From contig USMB01000028.1 in the NCBI GenBank assembly GCA_900555615.1, forward strand, positions 1 to 22,332: a stretch of 22,332 nucleotides of DNA, given 5' to 3'. This document shows, in pieces, positions 8,288-16,109 of the stretch. This DNA is from an uncultured Clostridium sp. Its GTDB lineage: Bacteria; Bacillota; Clostridia; TANB77; CAG-508. Below the pieces are notes generated by a model, which worked only from the letters and a program-made list of their open reading frames with translations, had not been told where the DNA came from and did no database searches. The position numbers were made by a program, and so were the translations under genes. Numbering within the stretch: position 1 is the stretch's first letter; each line of letters starts with the position of its first letter.

Positions 8288-10090
8288 ATGAAAAAGGGAA
8301 TAAAAACATTAGCAATGTGGTTAATAATAGGAATTATAGTAATTGTGCTATTATCATCAATAATGGAAAATAGTAATTCAAAAATGACATATTCTGAATT
8401 AATAACAAGTATGGAAAATAAGGAAGTAGAAAGTGTAAAAATTTCTTCATCAGGAGATGTGGCATCAGTTAAACTAAAAAATTCAAAAACAGAAAAAGAA
8501 GTTAAAATCCCAAGTTTGGATAGTTTTATGACATATACAGAACAATATCTAAAAACAGGTGAGATAACATTAGAAGAAGAAAAAGAATCAATTTGGATTA
8601 CAGTTTTAAGCTTAATTTCACCATTTGGATTATTAATTATATTCTTTATATTCTGGTTTATGATGATGAGTAGTGGAACTCAAAATGGAACTAAGAATAT
8701 GACATTTGGAAAGAGTAAAGCAAGACTTGTAAATGCAGGTGAAAAAAATAGAGTAACATTTGATGATGTAGCAGGTGTTGATGAAGAAAAAGAAGAATTA
8801 CAAGAAATTGTAGAATTCTTAAAAAATCCAAAGAAATTTACAGATATGGGTGCGAGAATCCCAAAAGGAGTATTATTAGTAGGTCAACCAGGTACAGGTA
8901 AAACATTATTAGCCAAAGCTGTTGCAGGAGAAGCAGGAGTACCATTTTATTCAATAAGTGGTTCAGACTTCGTAGAAATGTTTGTTGGTGTTGGTGCTTC
9001 AAGAGTAAGAGATTTATTTGAACAAGCAAAGAAAAATGCACCATGTATAATATTTATAGACGAAATTGATGCTGTAGGACGTCAAAGAGGTGCTGGCTTA
9101 GGTGGAGGACATGATGAGAGAGAACAAACATTAAATCAATTGTTGGTTGAAATGGACGGATTCTCAGATAATGAAGGCGTTATTATATTAGCAGCAACAA
9201 ATAGACCAGACGTATTAGACAAAGCTTTATTAAGAGCAGGAAGATTTGATAGACAAATAGTAGTAGGAAGTCCAGATGTTAAAGCAAGAGAACAAATACT
9301 AGAAGTACATGCACGTAAGAAAAAATTAGCAGATGATGTAGATTTAAAAGTAATAGCAAAAAATACATCAGGATTTGCAGGTGCAGATCTAGAAAATGTA
9401 TTAAATGAAGCAGCATTATTAGCAGCAAGAAGAAATTACAAAGAAATTGGAATGAAAGAAATAGAAGATGCTATGGTTAAAGTAACTATGGGACCTGAGA
9501 AAAAGACAAGAGTAAGAAGTGCAAAAGAAAATAGATTAGTAGCATACCATGAAGCAGGTCATGCAGTTGTAAGTAGATATTTACCAACACAAGACCCAGT
9601 ACATCAAATTTCTATAGTACCACGTGGAATGGCTGGAGGATATACAATGTATAGACCAACAGAAGATAAGTCATTTATGTCAAAAACAGAAATGGAAGAA
9701 AATATAGTGTCATTACTAGGTGGTAGAGTAGCAGAAGCTTTAATATTAAATGATATATCAACAGGAGCAAGCAATGATATAGAAAGAGCATCACAAATTG
9801 CAAGAAATATGGTAACTAAATATGGTATGAGTGATAGAGTAGGTGCAATAACATTTGGTGGAGGACAAGGAGAAGTATTTTTAGGTAGAGACTTTGCTCA
9901 AACTAAAGATTATTCAGAAGAAACAGCAAGCGTTATTGATGAAGAAGTAAAGAAAATAGTAGATAGAGCTTATACTAGAGCAAGAGATATTCTAAGTGCA
10001 CATGAAGATAAACTTCATGCAGTTGCAGGAGTATTACTCGAAAAAGAAAAAATTGAAGGACCAGAATTCGACAAGATTTTTGAAGAATAA
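8288..10090 (+). CDS. ftsH: ATP-dependent zinc metalloprotease FtsH
   Basis: Membrane-anchored AAA+ protease that degrades misfolded membrane proteins and short-lived regulators. Two membrane helices are visible, residues about 9-27 and 105-127, with a small extracytoplasmic domain between. In the AAA domain Walker A is GQPGTGKT (199-206), Walker B is IIFIDEIDAVG, the pore motif is in FVEMFVGVGASR, and the second region of homology reads ATNRPDVLDKALLRAGRFDR. The zinc protease motif HEAGH is at 421-425, and the third ligand Asp is in the DIERAS region. The Walker A motif has Gln where GPPGTGKT is usual; the invariant Gly-Lys-Thr are kept. The length (600) is normal, with a short C-terminal tail. 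It has its own promoter after tilS and a terminator downstream. Confidence 0.97.
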   Translation: MKKGIKTLAMWLIIGIIVIVLLSSIMENSNSKMTYSELITSMENKEVESVKISSSGDVASVKLKNSKTEKEVKIPSLDSFMTYTEQYLKTGEITLEEEKESIWITVLSLISPFGLLIIFFIFWFMMMSSGTQNGTKNMTFGKSKARLVNAGEKNRVTFDDVAGVDEEKEELQEIVEFLKNPKKFTDMGARIPKGVLLVGQPGTGKTLLAKAVAGEAGVPFYSISGSDFVEMFVGVGASRVRDLFEQAKKNAPCIIFIDEIDAVGRQRGAGLGGGHDEREQTLNQLLVEMDGFSDNEGVIILAATNRPDVLDKALLRAGRFDRQIVVGSPDVKAREQILEVHARKKKLADDVDLKVIAKNTSGFAGADLENVLNEAALLAARRNYKEIGMKEIEDAMVKVTMGPEKKTRVRSAKENRLVAYHEAGHAVVSRYLPTQDPVHQISIVPRGMAGGYTMYRPTEDKSFMSKTEMEENIVSLLGGRVAEALILNDISTGASNDIERASQIARNMVTKYGMSDRVGAITFGGGQGEVFLGRDFAQTKDYSEETASVIDEEVKKIVDRAYTRARDILSAHEDKLHAVAGVLLEKEKIEGPEFDKIFEE

Positions 10091-10114
10091 AATTTACAAT
10101 AAATTTACAAAAAG

Positions 10115-10140
10115 AAAGGAGTGTAGAAATACACTCTTTT
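10115..10140 (+). terminator. Intrinsic terminator after ftsH
   Basis: An 11-base stem (10115-10125 with 10130-10140) with a GAAA tetraloop; the core is GAGTGTA/TACACTC and the right arm ends in TTTT. Confidence 0.75.
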
Positions 10141-10242
10141 CAGCGTTTTAAGAGAAAATATGACAAATTTATCTATTGACAAAATTTGATAAATGTAGTA
10201 ATTATATAATAGGAAATTAAGTGAAGAGAGTGATGAATACAT

Positions 10243-12072
10243 ATGAAGATACAAGAACTGGCAATAATATTTATAATTATAATATTACCAATTTCATTAG
10301 TGCTTTCAGTATATACCCAGAACCAAGTACAAACGATAAATACTCAAACATTATATGATAATAGATTGACATCAGCAACCTATGATGCAATGAGAGCATA
10401 TCAGTTGAATGCAGCAAATAGTACAACATCTGATATGTCAAATTCAAAAACAAGAGATATAGAAGCATCTGTTTCAGCATTTAGAAATTCTATAATGACA
10501 GCATTTGAGTTAAATGGATTTACTGCAAATGAATTAAATAGTTATATACCAGCATTGGTATACACAATGTATGATGGATTATATATATATTCTCCATATT
10601 CTAATATAGCAGAGGTAAATACAGATGCAAATGCAGATGAAGAGGTAAAGATAAAAACAGAAGGTCAGAAGGAATATGGATTAAAACCATATATATCATA
10701 TAGTTGTAGGTATAAAACAAACAATATTGATGTTGTTATAACATATTCGTTAGATAATCATATAGCTGTAAAAGGAATGATAAAAGGAATGAGAGGAAGT
10801 GAATATGTTAATAAAGAAGGATATTTAATAGATGGTATTGAATGTAGTATAAATCCAGATGAAGAAATTAAAATAAATGATGAAATAGAAAATGCAATAA
10901 TCAAATACAATCATATTGAGATTGGAAAAGAAAGTTTGAAGGAGTATTTGCCTTTATCAATTGGCGAAAATGACGCATATCCATATGCTAAGATAAATGG
11001 AACCAAATATTATCTAATTCATGATGATAAGGAAGGTTGTGACCAAATCGTATATGTGTCTAATGGTTTCTTTAGGACTCAATGCAAAAGTACTGATAGT
11101 GATAAAACAGCTTTTAATGCATATAAAAATATAATAAAAAATAATTATATGGCTAAAGAATATTACTATGAGGCATATAAGTTTACGCATTGGTTTAAAG
11201 AATCAGGATTGTCAGCTTTGACATATGGTGATGCATGGGATGAAGTATTAGTAAAAAATTCTGATGGTAGTGGGGCTGAACAAGAGTACCGAGAAATTTG
11301 GCCTGAAAATCGTACCCCAATATTTCAATTTAATTCAAGCTCAGATATAAAAAATAATATAGAAAATGAAACTTCTACATTTAACCAACATAGATTGGCT
11401 GTTATAAGATATAAAATAGAAAATAATCTTGCAATAGCAATATCAAACTATAATGCATATTCAGGTGCAACAAAGGTTGTATTTCAAATGCCAGAATTAA
11501 AAGAAGATGAATGGGATCAAATAATTCACAATATTTCATTAATCAGCTTTTTACAAGGACTACCAATAGGAGAAAAAACATATAATGGTTATACACTTGT
11601 AACTAATTCAGAATCTGAAGAAGTTGTGTTAGAAGGTAATATATTTATGCTAGGAGAAAGGGCTAATGGAGAAAGTGCTAATGGAGAGAAAGTATATTAT
11701 AGAATAGGAGATGTAGAACTAGAATATGGAGGAACAGCAACTTTGAATGCTGGAAATTATGGTGATAAAGTTTCTGCTGGAAGATTAAACTTAGATTTTA
11801 AGAGAAGATATGTAACAGATACAAGTCAAACTCAAACATATTATTATTATCAAATGAGAAACTTTAAAGCTTCTTATAATAGTGTAGTAATGCAAGATAA
11901 AGTAACAACTTTTGATGATATATATAAATATATTAGTGGTGTTAGTCCAGATTATCAAAAAGCATTTTACACAGCACTCGGAAGAGAAAGACAAGGATCA
12001 AGTGCAGTTGATATGATATCTATTTTGATTAAACGTCAAAAAAATAAACAACAATTAGAAACAGGGGGATAA
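10243..12072 (+). CDS. Unrecognised membrane-anchored extracytoplasmic protein (609 residues)
   Basis: I do not recognise a named family. Residues about 7-24 (IIFIIIILPISLVLSVY) form one hydrophobic helix after a very short positive start, and the rest is polar and rich in Asn, Tyr, Ser and Glu. This is the plan of a type II membrane protein or a pilin-like protein whose body lies outside the cell. No lipobox or sorting signal is present. The segment after the helix (about 30-80) looks like a long helix, as in pilin-type subunits, but no clear prepilin cleavage site can be pointed to. A short duplication, ANGE-S-ANGE, occurs near 11665-11690. The C-terminus is basic (IKRQKNKQQ). The stop is 4 bases from nrdG, so the two genes are probably cotranscribed. 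A TTGACA (10176-10181) and TATAAT (10205-10210) upstream are 23 bases apart, too far for a normal promoter. Confidence 0.8.
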   Translation: MKIQELAIIFIIIILPISLVLSVYTQNQVQTINTQTLYDNRLTSATYDAMRAYQLNAANSTTSDMSNSKTRDIEASVSAFRNSIMTAFELNGFTANELNSYIPALVYTMYDGLYIYSPYSNIAEVNTDANADEEVKIKTEGQKEYGLKPYISYSCRYKTNNIDVVITYSLDNHIAVKGMIKGMRGSEYVNKEGYLIDGIECSINPDEEIKINDEIENAIIKYNHIEIGKESLKEYLPLSIGENDAYPYAKINGTKYYLIHDDKEGCDQIVYVSNGFFRTQCKSTDSDKTAFNAYKNIIKNNYMAKEYYYEAYKFTHWFKESGLSALTYGDAWDEVLVKNSDGSGAEQEYREIWPENRTPIFQFNSSSDIKNNIENETSTFNQHRLAVIRYKIENNLAIAISNYNAYSGATKVVFQMPELKEDEWDQIIHNISLISFLQGLPIGEKTYNGYTLVTNSESEEVVLEGNIFMLGERANGESANGEKVYYRIGDVELEYGGTATLNAGNYGDKVSAGRLNLDFKRRYVTDTSQTQTYYYYQMRNFKASYNSVVMQDKVTTFDDIYKYISGVSPDYQKAFYTALGRERQGSSAVDMISILIKRQKNKQQLETGG

Positions 12073-12076
12073 TAAA

Positions 12077-12598
12077 ATGAACTATGCAGATATAAAAGTA
12101 GCAGATGTAGCAAATGGAGAAGGAGTTAGAGTTTCATTATTTGTAAGTGGATGTAATCATCATTGCAAAGGATGTTTTAATGCACAAGCATGGGACTTTA
12201 ATTATGGAAAAGAATTTACAGAAGAAGATATAGATAGAATTATAAGTGAATTAGACCACCCATATGTGGCAGGACTTTCACTTCTAGGAGGAGAGCCACT
12301 AGAATATAAAAATCAACAAGGATTATTACCATTATTAAAAAGAGTAAAAGAAAAATTTCCGGATAAGGATATTTGGTGTTATACAGGTTATTCTTTTGAT
12401 AAAGATGTTGTTGGACACATGTTTGAAAATTGGCCAGAAACTAAGAAATTTATGTCATATATAGATGTATTAGTTGATGGAAAATTTGAGGAAGATAAGA
12501 AGGACTTGAATTTGAAATTTAGAGGTTCATCAAACCAAAGAATTATAGATGTACCAAAATCTTTAAAAGTACATAAAGTAATACCATTTAATATTTAA
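12077..12598 (+). CDS. nrdG: Anaerobic ribonucleoside-triphosphate reductase activating protein
   Basis: A radical SAM enzyme of 173 residues that installs the glycyl radical on the class III ribonucleotide reductase NrdD, needed for dNTP synthesis without oxygen. The cluster motif C-x3-C-x2-C is at C26, C30 and C33 (SGCNHHCKGC), followed by FNAQAWDF, typical of NrdG rather than PflA. The SAM-binding glycine motif LLGGEPL is at about 68-74. The ending LKFRGSSNQRIIDVPKSL is also family-typical. Length is normal. No nrdD is in the window, although nrdD-nrdG pairs are common elsewhere. The gene follows the 609-residue membrane protein by 4 bases, with GGGGG as the ribosome-binding site overlapping the end of that gene. 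Confidence 0.93.
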   Translation: MNYADIKVADVANGEGVRVSLFVSGCNHHCKGCFNAQAWDFNYGKEFTEEDIDRIISELDHPYVAGLSLLGGEPLEYKNQQGLLPLLKRVKEKFPDKDIWCYTGYSFDKDVVGHMFENWPETKKFMSYIDVLVDGKFEEDKKDLNLKFRGSSNQRIIDVPKSLKVHKVIPFNI

Positions 12599-12616
12599 AT
12601 AATTTCTTGTAAAGAC

Positions 12617-12646
12617 TTGACAACTTATATCCAAATAATGTATAAT
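12617..12646 (+). promoter_or_regulatory. Promoter of rpsU
   Basis: Perfect TTGACA (12617-12622) and perfect TATAAT (12641-12646) with an 18-base spacer. The transcript would have a leader of about 70 bases before the ATG at 12723. Confidence 0.8.
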
Positions 12647-12722
12647 AATTAGCGTATATAGGATGAGAGAAAAACGAAATCCCGCATACAGTGTTCTAAA
12701 CGCCGGAAGGAGGGGAATATTA

Positions 12723-12893
12723 ATGTCAGAAATTAAAGTTAATAATGGAAATATAGAAGACGCACTAAAAAGATTTAAGCGTCAATGTGCAAGAAATGGG
12801 GTTCTTCAAGAAGTTCGTAAAAGAGAACATTATGAAAAACCTAGCGTAAAAAGAAAGAAAAAATCAGAGGCAGCTAGAAAAAGAAAATTTTAA
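12723..12893 (+). CDS. rpsU: 30S ribosomal protein S21
   Basis: Small-subunit protein bS21 of 56 residues, very basic, located near the 3' end of 16S rRNA and involved in translation initiation. The sequence MSEIKVNNGNIEDALKRFK and the following RQCARNGVLQEVRKREHYEKPS are diagnostic, with a C-terminal Lys/Arg-rich tail. The start at 12723 has AGGAGG (12708-12713) nine bases upstream. An in-frame ATG at 12663 would add 20 residues unlike any S21 and lacks a site, so it is not used. The gene is a one-gene unit with its own perfect promoter and a strong terminator. Confidence 0.96.
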   Translation: MSEIKVNNGNIEDALKRFKRQCARNGVLQEVRKREHYEKPSVKRKKKSEAARKRKF

Positions 12894-12896
12894 TAG

Positions 12897-12928
12897 AAAA
12901 ATTCCACATTTTTATGTGGAATTTTTTT
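12897..12928 (+). terminator. Intrinsic terminator after rpsU
   Basis: A stem AAATTCCACAT/ATGTGGAATTT with a four-T loop (12910-12913) followed by a run of T ending at 12928. It sits four bases after the rpsU stop. Confidence 0.9.
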
Positions 12929-12938
12929 GTCTAAAAAC

Positions 12939-12968
12939 TTGAATAATAACTGCGAAATATATTATACT
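12939..12968 (+). promoter_or_regulatory. Promoter of the M16 peptidase operon
   Basis: TTGAAT (12939-12944), an 18-base spacer, then TATACT (12963-12968). The ribosome-binding site GAAGG (12989-12993) and the ATG at 13000 follow closely. Confidence 0.6.
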
Positions 12969-12999
12969 ATGTATAGTAAAAAAGGAAAGAAGGTATATT

Positions 13000-14289
13000 A
13001 TGCAATATAAAGAAAAAGAAATAAAAGAAGGTATAAAATTACATCAAATACAAACTGAAAAATTCAAAACAAACTTAGTTGCAATATTCTTAACGATGCC
13101 AATATCAAGAGAAAATGTAACAAAAAATGCATTATTACTATCAGTTTTAAGAAGAGGTAGTAAAAATATGCCAACACAAGAAATAATAAGCCAAGAATTA
13201 GAAGAAATGTATGGTGCAGGCTTTGATTGTGGAATAGATAAAACTGGAGATAACCATGTTTTAAAATTTTATTTAGAATCAGTTAATGATAAATTTCTTC
13301 CACAAACCAATGAAAATATATTAAAAACAAGTATAGAAAAATTATTTGAAATTGCATTTGATCCATTACTTGAAAATGGAGCATTTAAGGAAGAATATGT
13401 TAAACAAGAAAAAGCAAATATTAAAAGAATAATAGAAGGAAAGGTAGATAATAAAGCTGTATATGCTCTTGAAAGATGTACAGAAGAAATGTACCAGAAT
13501 CAACCATATGGTTTATATAAATATGGATATATAGAAGATTTAGATACAATTACTGTGCAAAATTTATATGAATATTATCAAAAAATGTTACAAGAATGTA
13601 AAATTGATTTATTTGTTTCTGGTGACATTGAAAATGTAAATGAAATTGTTGAACAAAATGAAAATATAAAGAAATTACAAGGCAGAAAGCCAAATTATGT
13701 GATGAATAAAGTAGAAAACAAAAAAGAAGTAGAAGAACATGAAGTAAAAGAAGAAATGGATGTCGTTCAAGGGAAAATAGTTATAGGATTAGATGTACAT
13801 TTACAAAATGAAAATCAGAAATATGATGCAATGTTATATAATGCTATATTGGGAGGAACAGCAAATTCAAAAATGTTCCAAGAAGTAAGAGAAAAGGCAA
13901 GTTTAGCATATACAGCAAGTTCAAGATATGTAAGATATAAAAGTAATATATTTATCATGTGTGGAATTGAAATAAAGAACTATGAAAAGGCTATGGAAAT
14001 AATCAGAAAACAATTAGAAGATATGAAAAATGGAGTATTTTCAGACGAAGATATAGAAAATGCTAAAAAAGGAATTATATCTGGAATTAAAAGTATAGAT
14101 GATGAACAAGATACAGAAATCACATATTTTTATGGTCAAGAATTAACTGATGGTAAAACATCTTTAAGTGAATATATAGATAAGGTAAATAGAGTAACTA
14201 AAGAAGCAATTATAGATGTTGCAAAATCTATAACTGTAAACACAGTATATTTCTTAAAAAACAAAGAAACAGCAAAGGAGGACAAATAA
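13000..14289 (+). CDS. M16-family (insulinase-like) protein without the zinc motif, YmfF-like
   Basis: A 429-residue protein of the M16 fold, resembling YmfF of Bacillus subtilis. It has the two-halved layout of the family: an N-terminal domain with LLLSVLRRGSKNMPTQ where the active enzymes carry HxxEH, then a C-terminal domain with the substrate-cleft segment FQEVREKASLAYTASSRYV, typical of PF05193. The catalytic His and Glu residues are absent, so it is presumably the non-catalytic half of a heterodimer. The next gene, one base after its stop, encodes a partner with the complete motif. The gene has a recognisable promoter directly upstream. Function in this family is poorly defined; related pairs process peptides, and a role in peptide maturation is inference. 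No signal peptide is visible, so it is likely cytoplasmic. Confidence 0.88.
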   Translation: MQYKEKEIKEGIKLHQIQTEKFKTNLVAIFLTMPISRENVTKNALLLSVLRRGSKNMPTQEIISQELEEMYGAGFDCGIDKTGDNHVLKFYLESVNDKFLPQTNENILKTSIEKLFEIAFDPLLENGAFKEEYVKQEKANIKRIIEGKVDNKAVYALERCTEEMYQNQPYGLYKYGYIEDLDTITVQNLYEYYQKMLQECKIDLFVSGDIENVNEIVEQNENIKKLQGRKPNYVMNKVENKKEVEEHEVKEEMDVVQGKIVIGLDVHLQNENQKYDAMLYNAILGGTANSKMFQEVREKASLAYTASSRYVRYKSNIFIMCGIEIKNYEKAMEIIRKQLEDMKNGVFSDEDIENAKKGIISGIKSIDDEQDTEITYFYGQELTDGKTSLSEYIDKVNRVTKEAIIDVAKSITVNTVYFLKNKETAKEDK

Positions 14290-15561
14290 ATGCAGATTAT
14301 TGAAGATTCAAGAGTAAAAGAAAAATTATATGTAGAAAAACTTCCTAATGGCTTAACAGTAATGATAATTCCTAAAAAAGGAATTCAAAAAAAATATGTA
14401 ATATGGGGAACGAATTATGGTTCAAATGATAGTAAATTTATAGTGCCAGGAGAGACAGAAGAAACAGAAGTTCCAAAGGGAGTGGCCCATTTCTTGGAAC
14501 ATAAAATGTTTGAACAAGAAAGTGGTATTAATAGTTTAGATACACTTACGGCGTTAGGTGTAGATGCTAATGCATATACTACAAATGATCATACAGCATA
14601 TTTGTTTGAATGTACAGAAAATTTCTATCCAGCACTTGATGAATTGATGGATTATGTTCAACATCCTTATTTTACAGATGCAAATGTAGAAAAAGAAAAA
14701 GGGATAATTGGTCAAGAAATTATGATGTATGACGATTATCCAGAGTGGAAAGTATATTTAAATGCAATGGAAGCAATGTATCATGAACATCCTGTAAAAT
14801 TAGATATAACAGGTACTATAGAGACAATTAGCCATATAGATAAAGAAATTCTTTATAAATGCTATAATACATTTTATAATCCATCAAATATGGCAATGGT
14901 AATTTGCGGTGATTTTGAGCCTGAAAAATTATTAGAAGAGGTAAAGAAAAGATTAATTGATAAAAAAGCTAATGGAGAAATAAAGAGAATTTATCCTGTT
15001 GAAAAAGAAGATATAGTAAAAGAAAAAATCGAGCAAAACATGGATGTAAGTCAGCCATTATTTGCAATTGGAATAAAAGATAAATTAGCAGATACAAAGG
15101 AAAGAGTTCGCAAACATATTGCAATAGAAATCTTGTTAAATATGATAATTGGAAAAAGCTCAAACTTATACAAAGAATTATATGATGAAGGGCTTTTGTT
15201 TGCAGTTCCAAGTTTAGATTACGAGTTTGCTAGGGGATATGCCCATATATTGATTACTGGACAATCTACAGAACCAGAAAAAGTATACGAGAAATTTAAA
15301 AAGACTGTTGCTGAAATGAAGGCATCACCAATCAATAGCAATGAATTTAATAGAATTAAAAAGAGAATTTATGGTGATTATGTAAAAGAATATAATGATG
15401 TTGAAGATATTGCAAGAATGTTTTTAGCAGATTACTTTAAAGAGATAAATAGCTTTGATTATTTGGAAGAAATATCAACTATTAATGAACAATATGTCGA
15501 ACAAATAGTGAACCAAGTATTTGATGACAAAAAAATGGTTATTTCTGTAATAAAAAAATAA
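14290..15561 (+). CDS. M16-family zinc metallopeptidase (insulinase-like), YmfH-like
   Basis: A 423-residue M16 peptidase resembling YmfH of B. subtilis. The inverted zinc motif HxxEH is present as H67-F-L-E70-H71 (GVAHFLEHKMFE), and the downstream metal-ligand helix has two glutamates six residues apart (E136 and E143 in EKEKGIIGQEI). The following DDYPEWKVYLNAMEAMYHEHPVK region and the C-terminal cleft segment SNLYKELYDEGLLF are family-typical. It starts directly after the stop of the upstream M16 gene, with AGGAGG (14276-14281) inside that gene's end, so the two are translated together and probably form a heterodimer of one active and one inactive subunit. No signal peptide was seen. The natural substrate is unknown. 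No terminator was found right after the stop. Confidence 0.92.
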   Translation: MQIIEDSRVKEKLYVEKLPNGLTVMIIPKKGIQKKYVIWGTNYGSNDSKFIVPGETEETEVPKGVAHFLEHKMFEQESGINSLDTLTALGVDANAYTTNDHTAYLFECTENFYPALDELMDYVQHPYFTDANVEKEKGIIGQEIMMYDDYPEWKVYLNAMEAMYHEHPVKLDITGTIETISHIDKEILYKCYNTFYNPSNMAMVICGDFEPEKLLEEVKKRLIDKKANGEIKRIYPVEKEDIVKEKIEQNMDVSQPLFAIGIKDKLADTKERVRKHIAIEILLNMIIGKSSNLYKELYDEGLLFAVPSLDYEFARGYAHILITGQSTEPEKVYEKFKKTVAEMKASPINSNEFNRIKKRIYGDYVKEYNDVEDIARMFLADYFKEINSFDYLEEISTINEQYVEQIVNQVFDDKKMVISVIKK

Positions 15562-15629
15562 GTTTGTAATCAAAAAGTAATATAAAAAATGTAGAATAAA
15601 AAACAATAAAGTCGCATAATGCAAAATAG

Positions 15630-15636
15630 TGTCGAA
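15630..15636 (+). promoter_or_regulatory. Candidate Spo0A-binding box (0A box)
   Basis: TGTCGAA matches the published 0A-box core exactly. It lies 137 bases upstream of the spo0E-like start, within an intergenic stretch (15562-15766) that is otherwise very A-rich and holds no gene. Binding is inferred from the match and from the function of the next gene. Confidence 0.45.
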
Positions 15637-15694
15637 ATATCGTGAAATCAAGGAAAAAAAGACGTACGAAAATTGAAAAAAATGAAATAATTAA

Positions 15695-15723
15695 TTGACT
15701 AAATTGTAAAAATATGTTAATTT
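15695..15723 (+). promoter_or_regulatory. Weak candidate promoter of the spo0E-like gene
   Basis: TTGACT (15695-15700) is followed after 17 bases by TAATTT (15718-15723), a poor -10. A better TATAGA at 15723-15728 is 22 bases away. The 0A box lies about 60 bases upstream of the -35. The weak -10 would fit a promoter that needs an activator, but this is inference. Confidence 0.35.
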
Positions 15724-15766
15724 ATAGATGTAGTGAACAAATATTGTAAAAAAGGAGAGAGGCCAT

Positions 15767-15925
15767 ATGTTAAATGATGAAATTTGTAAATTAAGAAACA
15801 AGTTAAATGAGAGCATTGTTACAGGAAAAGATTATAGTATCATTTATCAATTAAGTCTTGAACTTGATGAATTGATTGCAGAATATTATAAACAGAATGT
15901 GAAATTTAATCCAAAGAGAGTATAA
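15767..15925 (+). CDS. Spo0E-like aspartyl-phosphate phosphatase (52 residues)
   Basis: A small protein of the Spo0E family, whose members remove phosphate from the response regulator Spo0A and so hold back sporulation. The signature SQELD-x-LI appears here as SLELDELI at residues 30-37, followed by AEYYK, and the protein has the expected helix-loop-helix plan: helix one (residues 2-17, EICKLRNKLNESI), a turn at TGKDYS, and helix two (about 24-42). The usual Gln is replaced by Leu, which is also tolerated in relatives, and the key Asp is kept. The start ATG at 15767 follows a GGAGAGAGG site (15754-15762). A terminator begins at the stop codon. A candidate 0A box upstream suggests feedback on Spo0A. 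An organism with this gene is expected to carry Spo0A and probably to form spores. Confidence 0.8.
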   Translation: MLNDEICKLRNKLNESIVTGKDYSIIYQLSLELDELIAEYYKQNVKFNPKRV

Positions 15926-15949
15926 AAAGAGCTTGTTAGGGCTCTTTTT
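15924..15949 (+). terminator. Intrinsic terminator of the spo0E-like gene
   Basis: AAAAAGAGC (15924-15932) pairs with GCTCTTTTT (15941-15949) around an eight-base loop. The left arm overlaps the last two bases of the stop codon. Confidence 0.85.
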
Positions 15950-15977
15950 ATAGTTGTTTTGCTCATAAAAATATATA

Positions 15978-16019
15978 AAAAACGAGAAAATATTGATGTT
16001 TCAACATTTTCTCGTTTTT
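15978..16019 (-). terminator. Intrinsic terminator of the tRNA operon (can act both ways)
   Basis: A perfect 14-base stem (15978-15991 with 16006-16019; core CGAGAAAAT/ATTTTCTCG) is extended inside by TTGA/TCAA around a TGTT loop. On the minus strand it ends in a long U-run just after the tRNA-Cys 3' end. Its symmetry lets it also block plus-strand read-through from the spo0E-like gene. Confidence 0.85.
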
Positions 16020-16023
16020 ATTA

Positions 16024-16097
16024 TGGAGGCGACACCCGGATTCGGACCGGGGATCAGAGTTTTGCAGACTCGTGCCTTACCACTTGGCTATGTCGCC
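16024..16097 (-). tRNA. tRNA-Cys (anticodon GCA)
   Basis: A 74-base cloverleaf including an encoded CCA end (16024-16026). Acceptor stem GGCGACA/TGTCGCC is perfect, and U73, an identity base for cysteine, is present. The anticodon GCA is at 16063-16065 on the opposite strand, within the loop CTGCAAA. The D-loop keeps the GG pair and the T-stem CCCGG/CCGGG is perfect. Two oddities: the first anticodon-stem pair (27-43) is C-U, and the T-loop reads TCCGAAT, giving C in place of the nearly universal U at position 55. It follows tRNA-Gly by 12 bases in one transcript. Confidence 0.95.
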
Positions 16098-16109
16098 ATA
16101 TAAAATATT

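Noticed and set aside
10176..10210. TTGACA and TATAAT upstream of the 609-residue protein gene taken as one promoter
   Set aside because: The spacer is 23 bases, too long for a normal sigma-A promoter; alternatives in the stretch are weak, so no promoter is called.
12663..12722. Upstream in-frame ATG giving a 76-residue S21
   Set aside because: S21 is normally 55-70 residues starting MSEIKV-like; no ribosome-binding site precedes 12663, while AGGAGG precedes 12723.
15495..15501. Second TGTCGAA (0A-box core) inside the M16 peptidase gene
   Set aside because: It is within coding sequence (TAT GTC GAA CAA) and 270 bases from the next gene, so it is best explained by codons.
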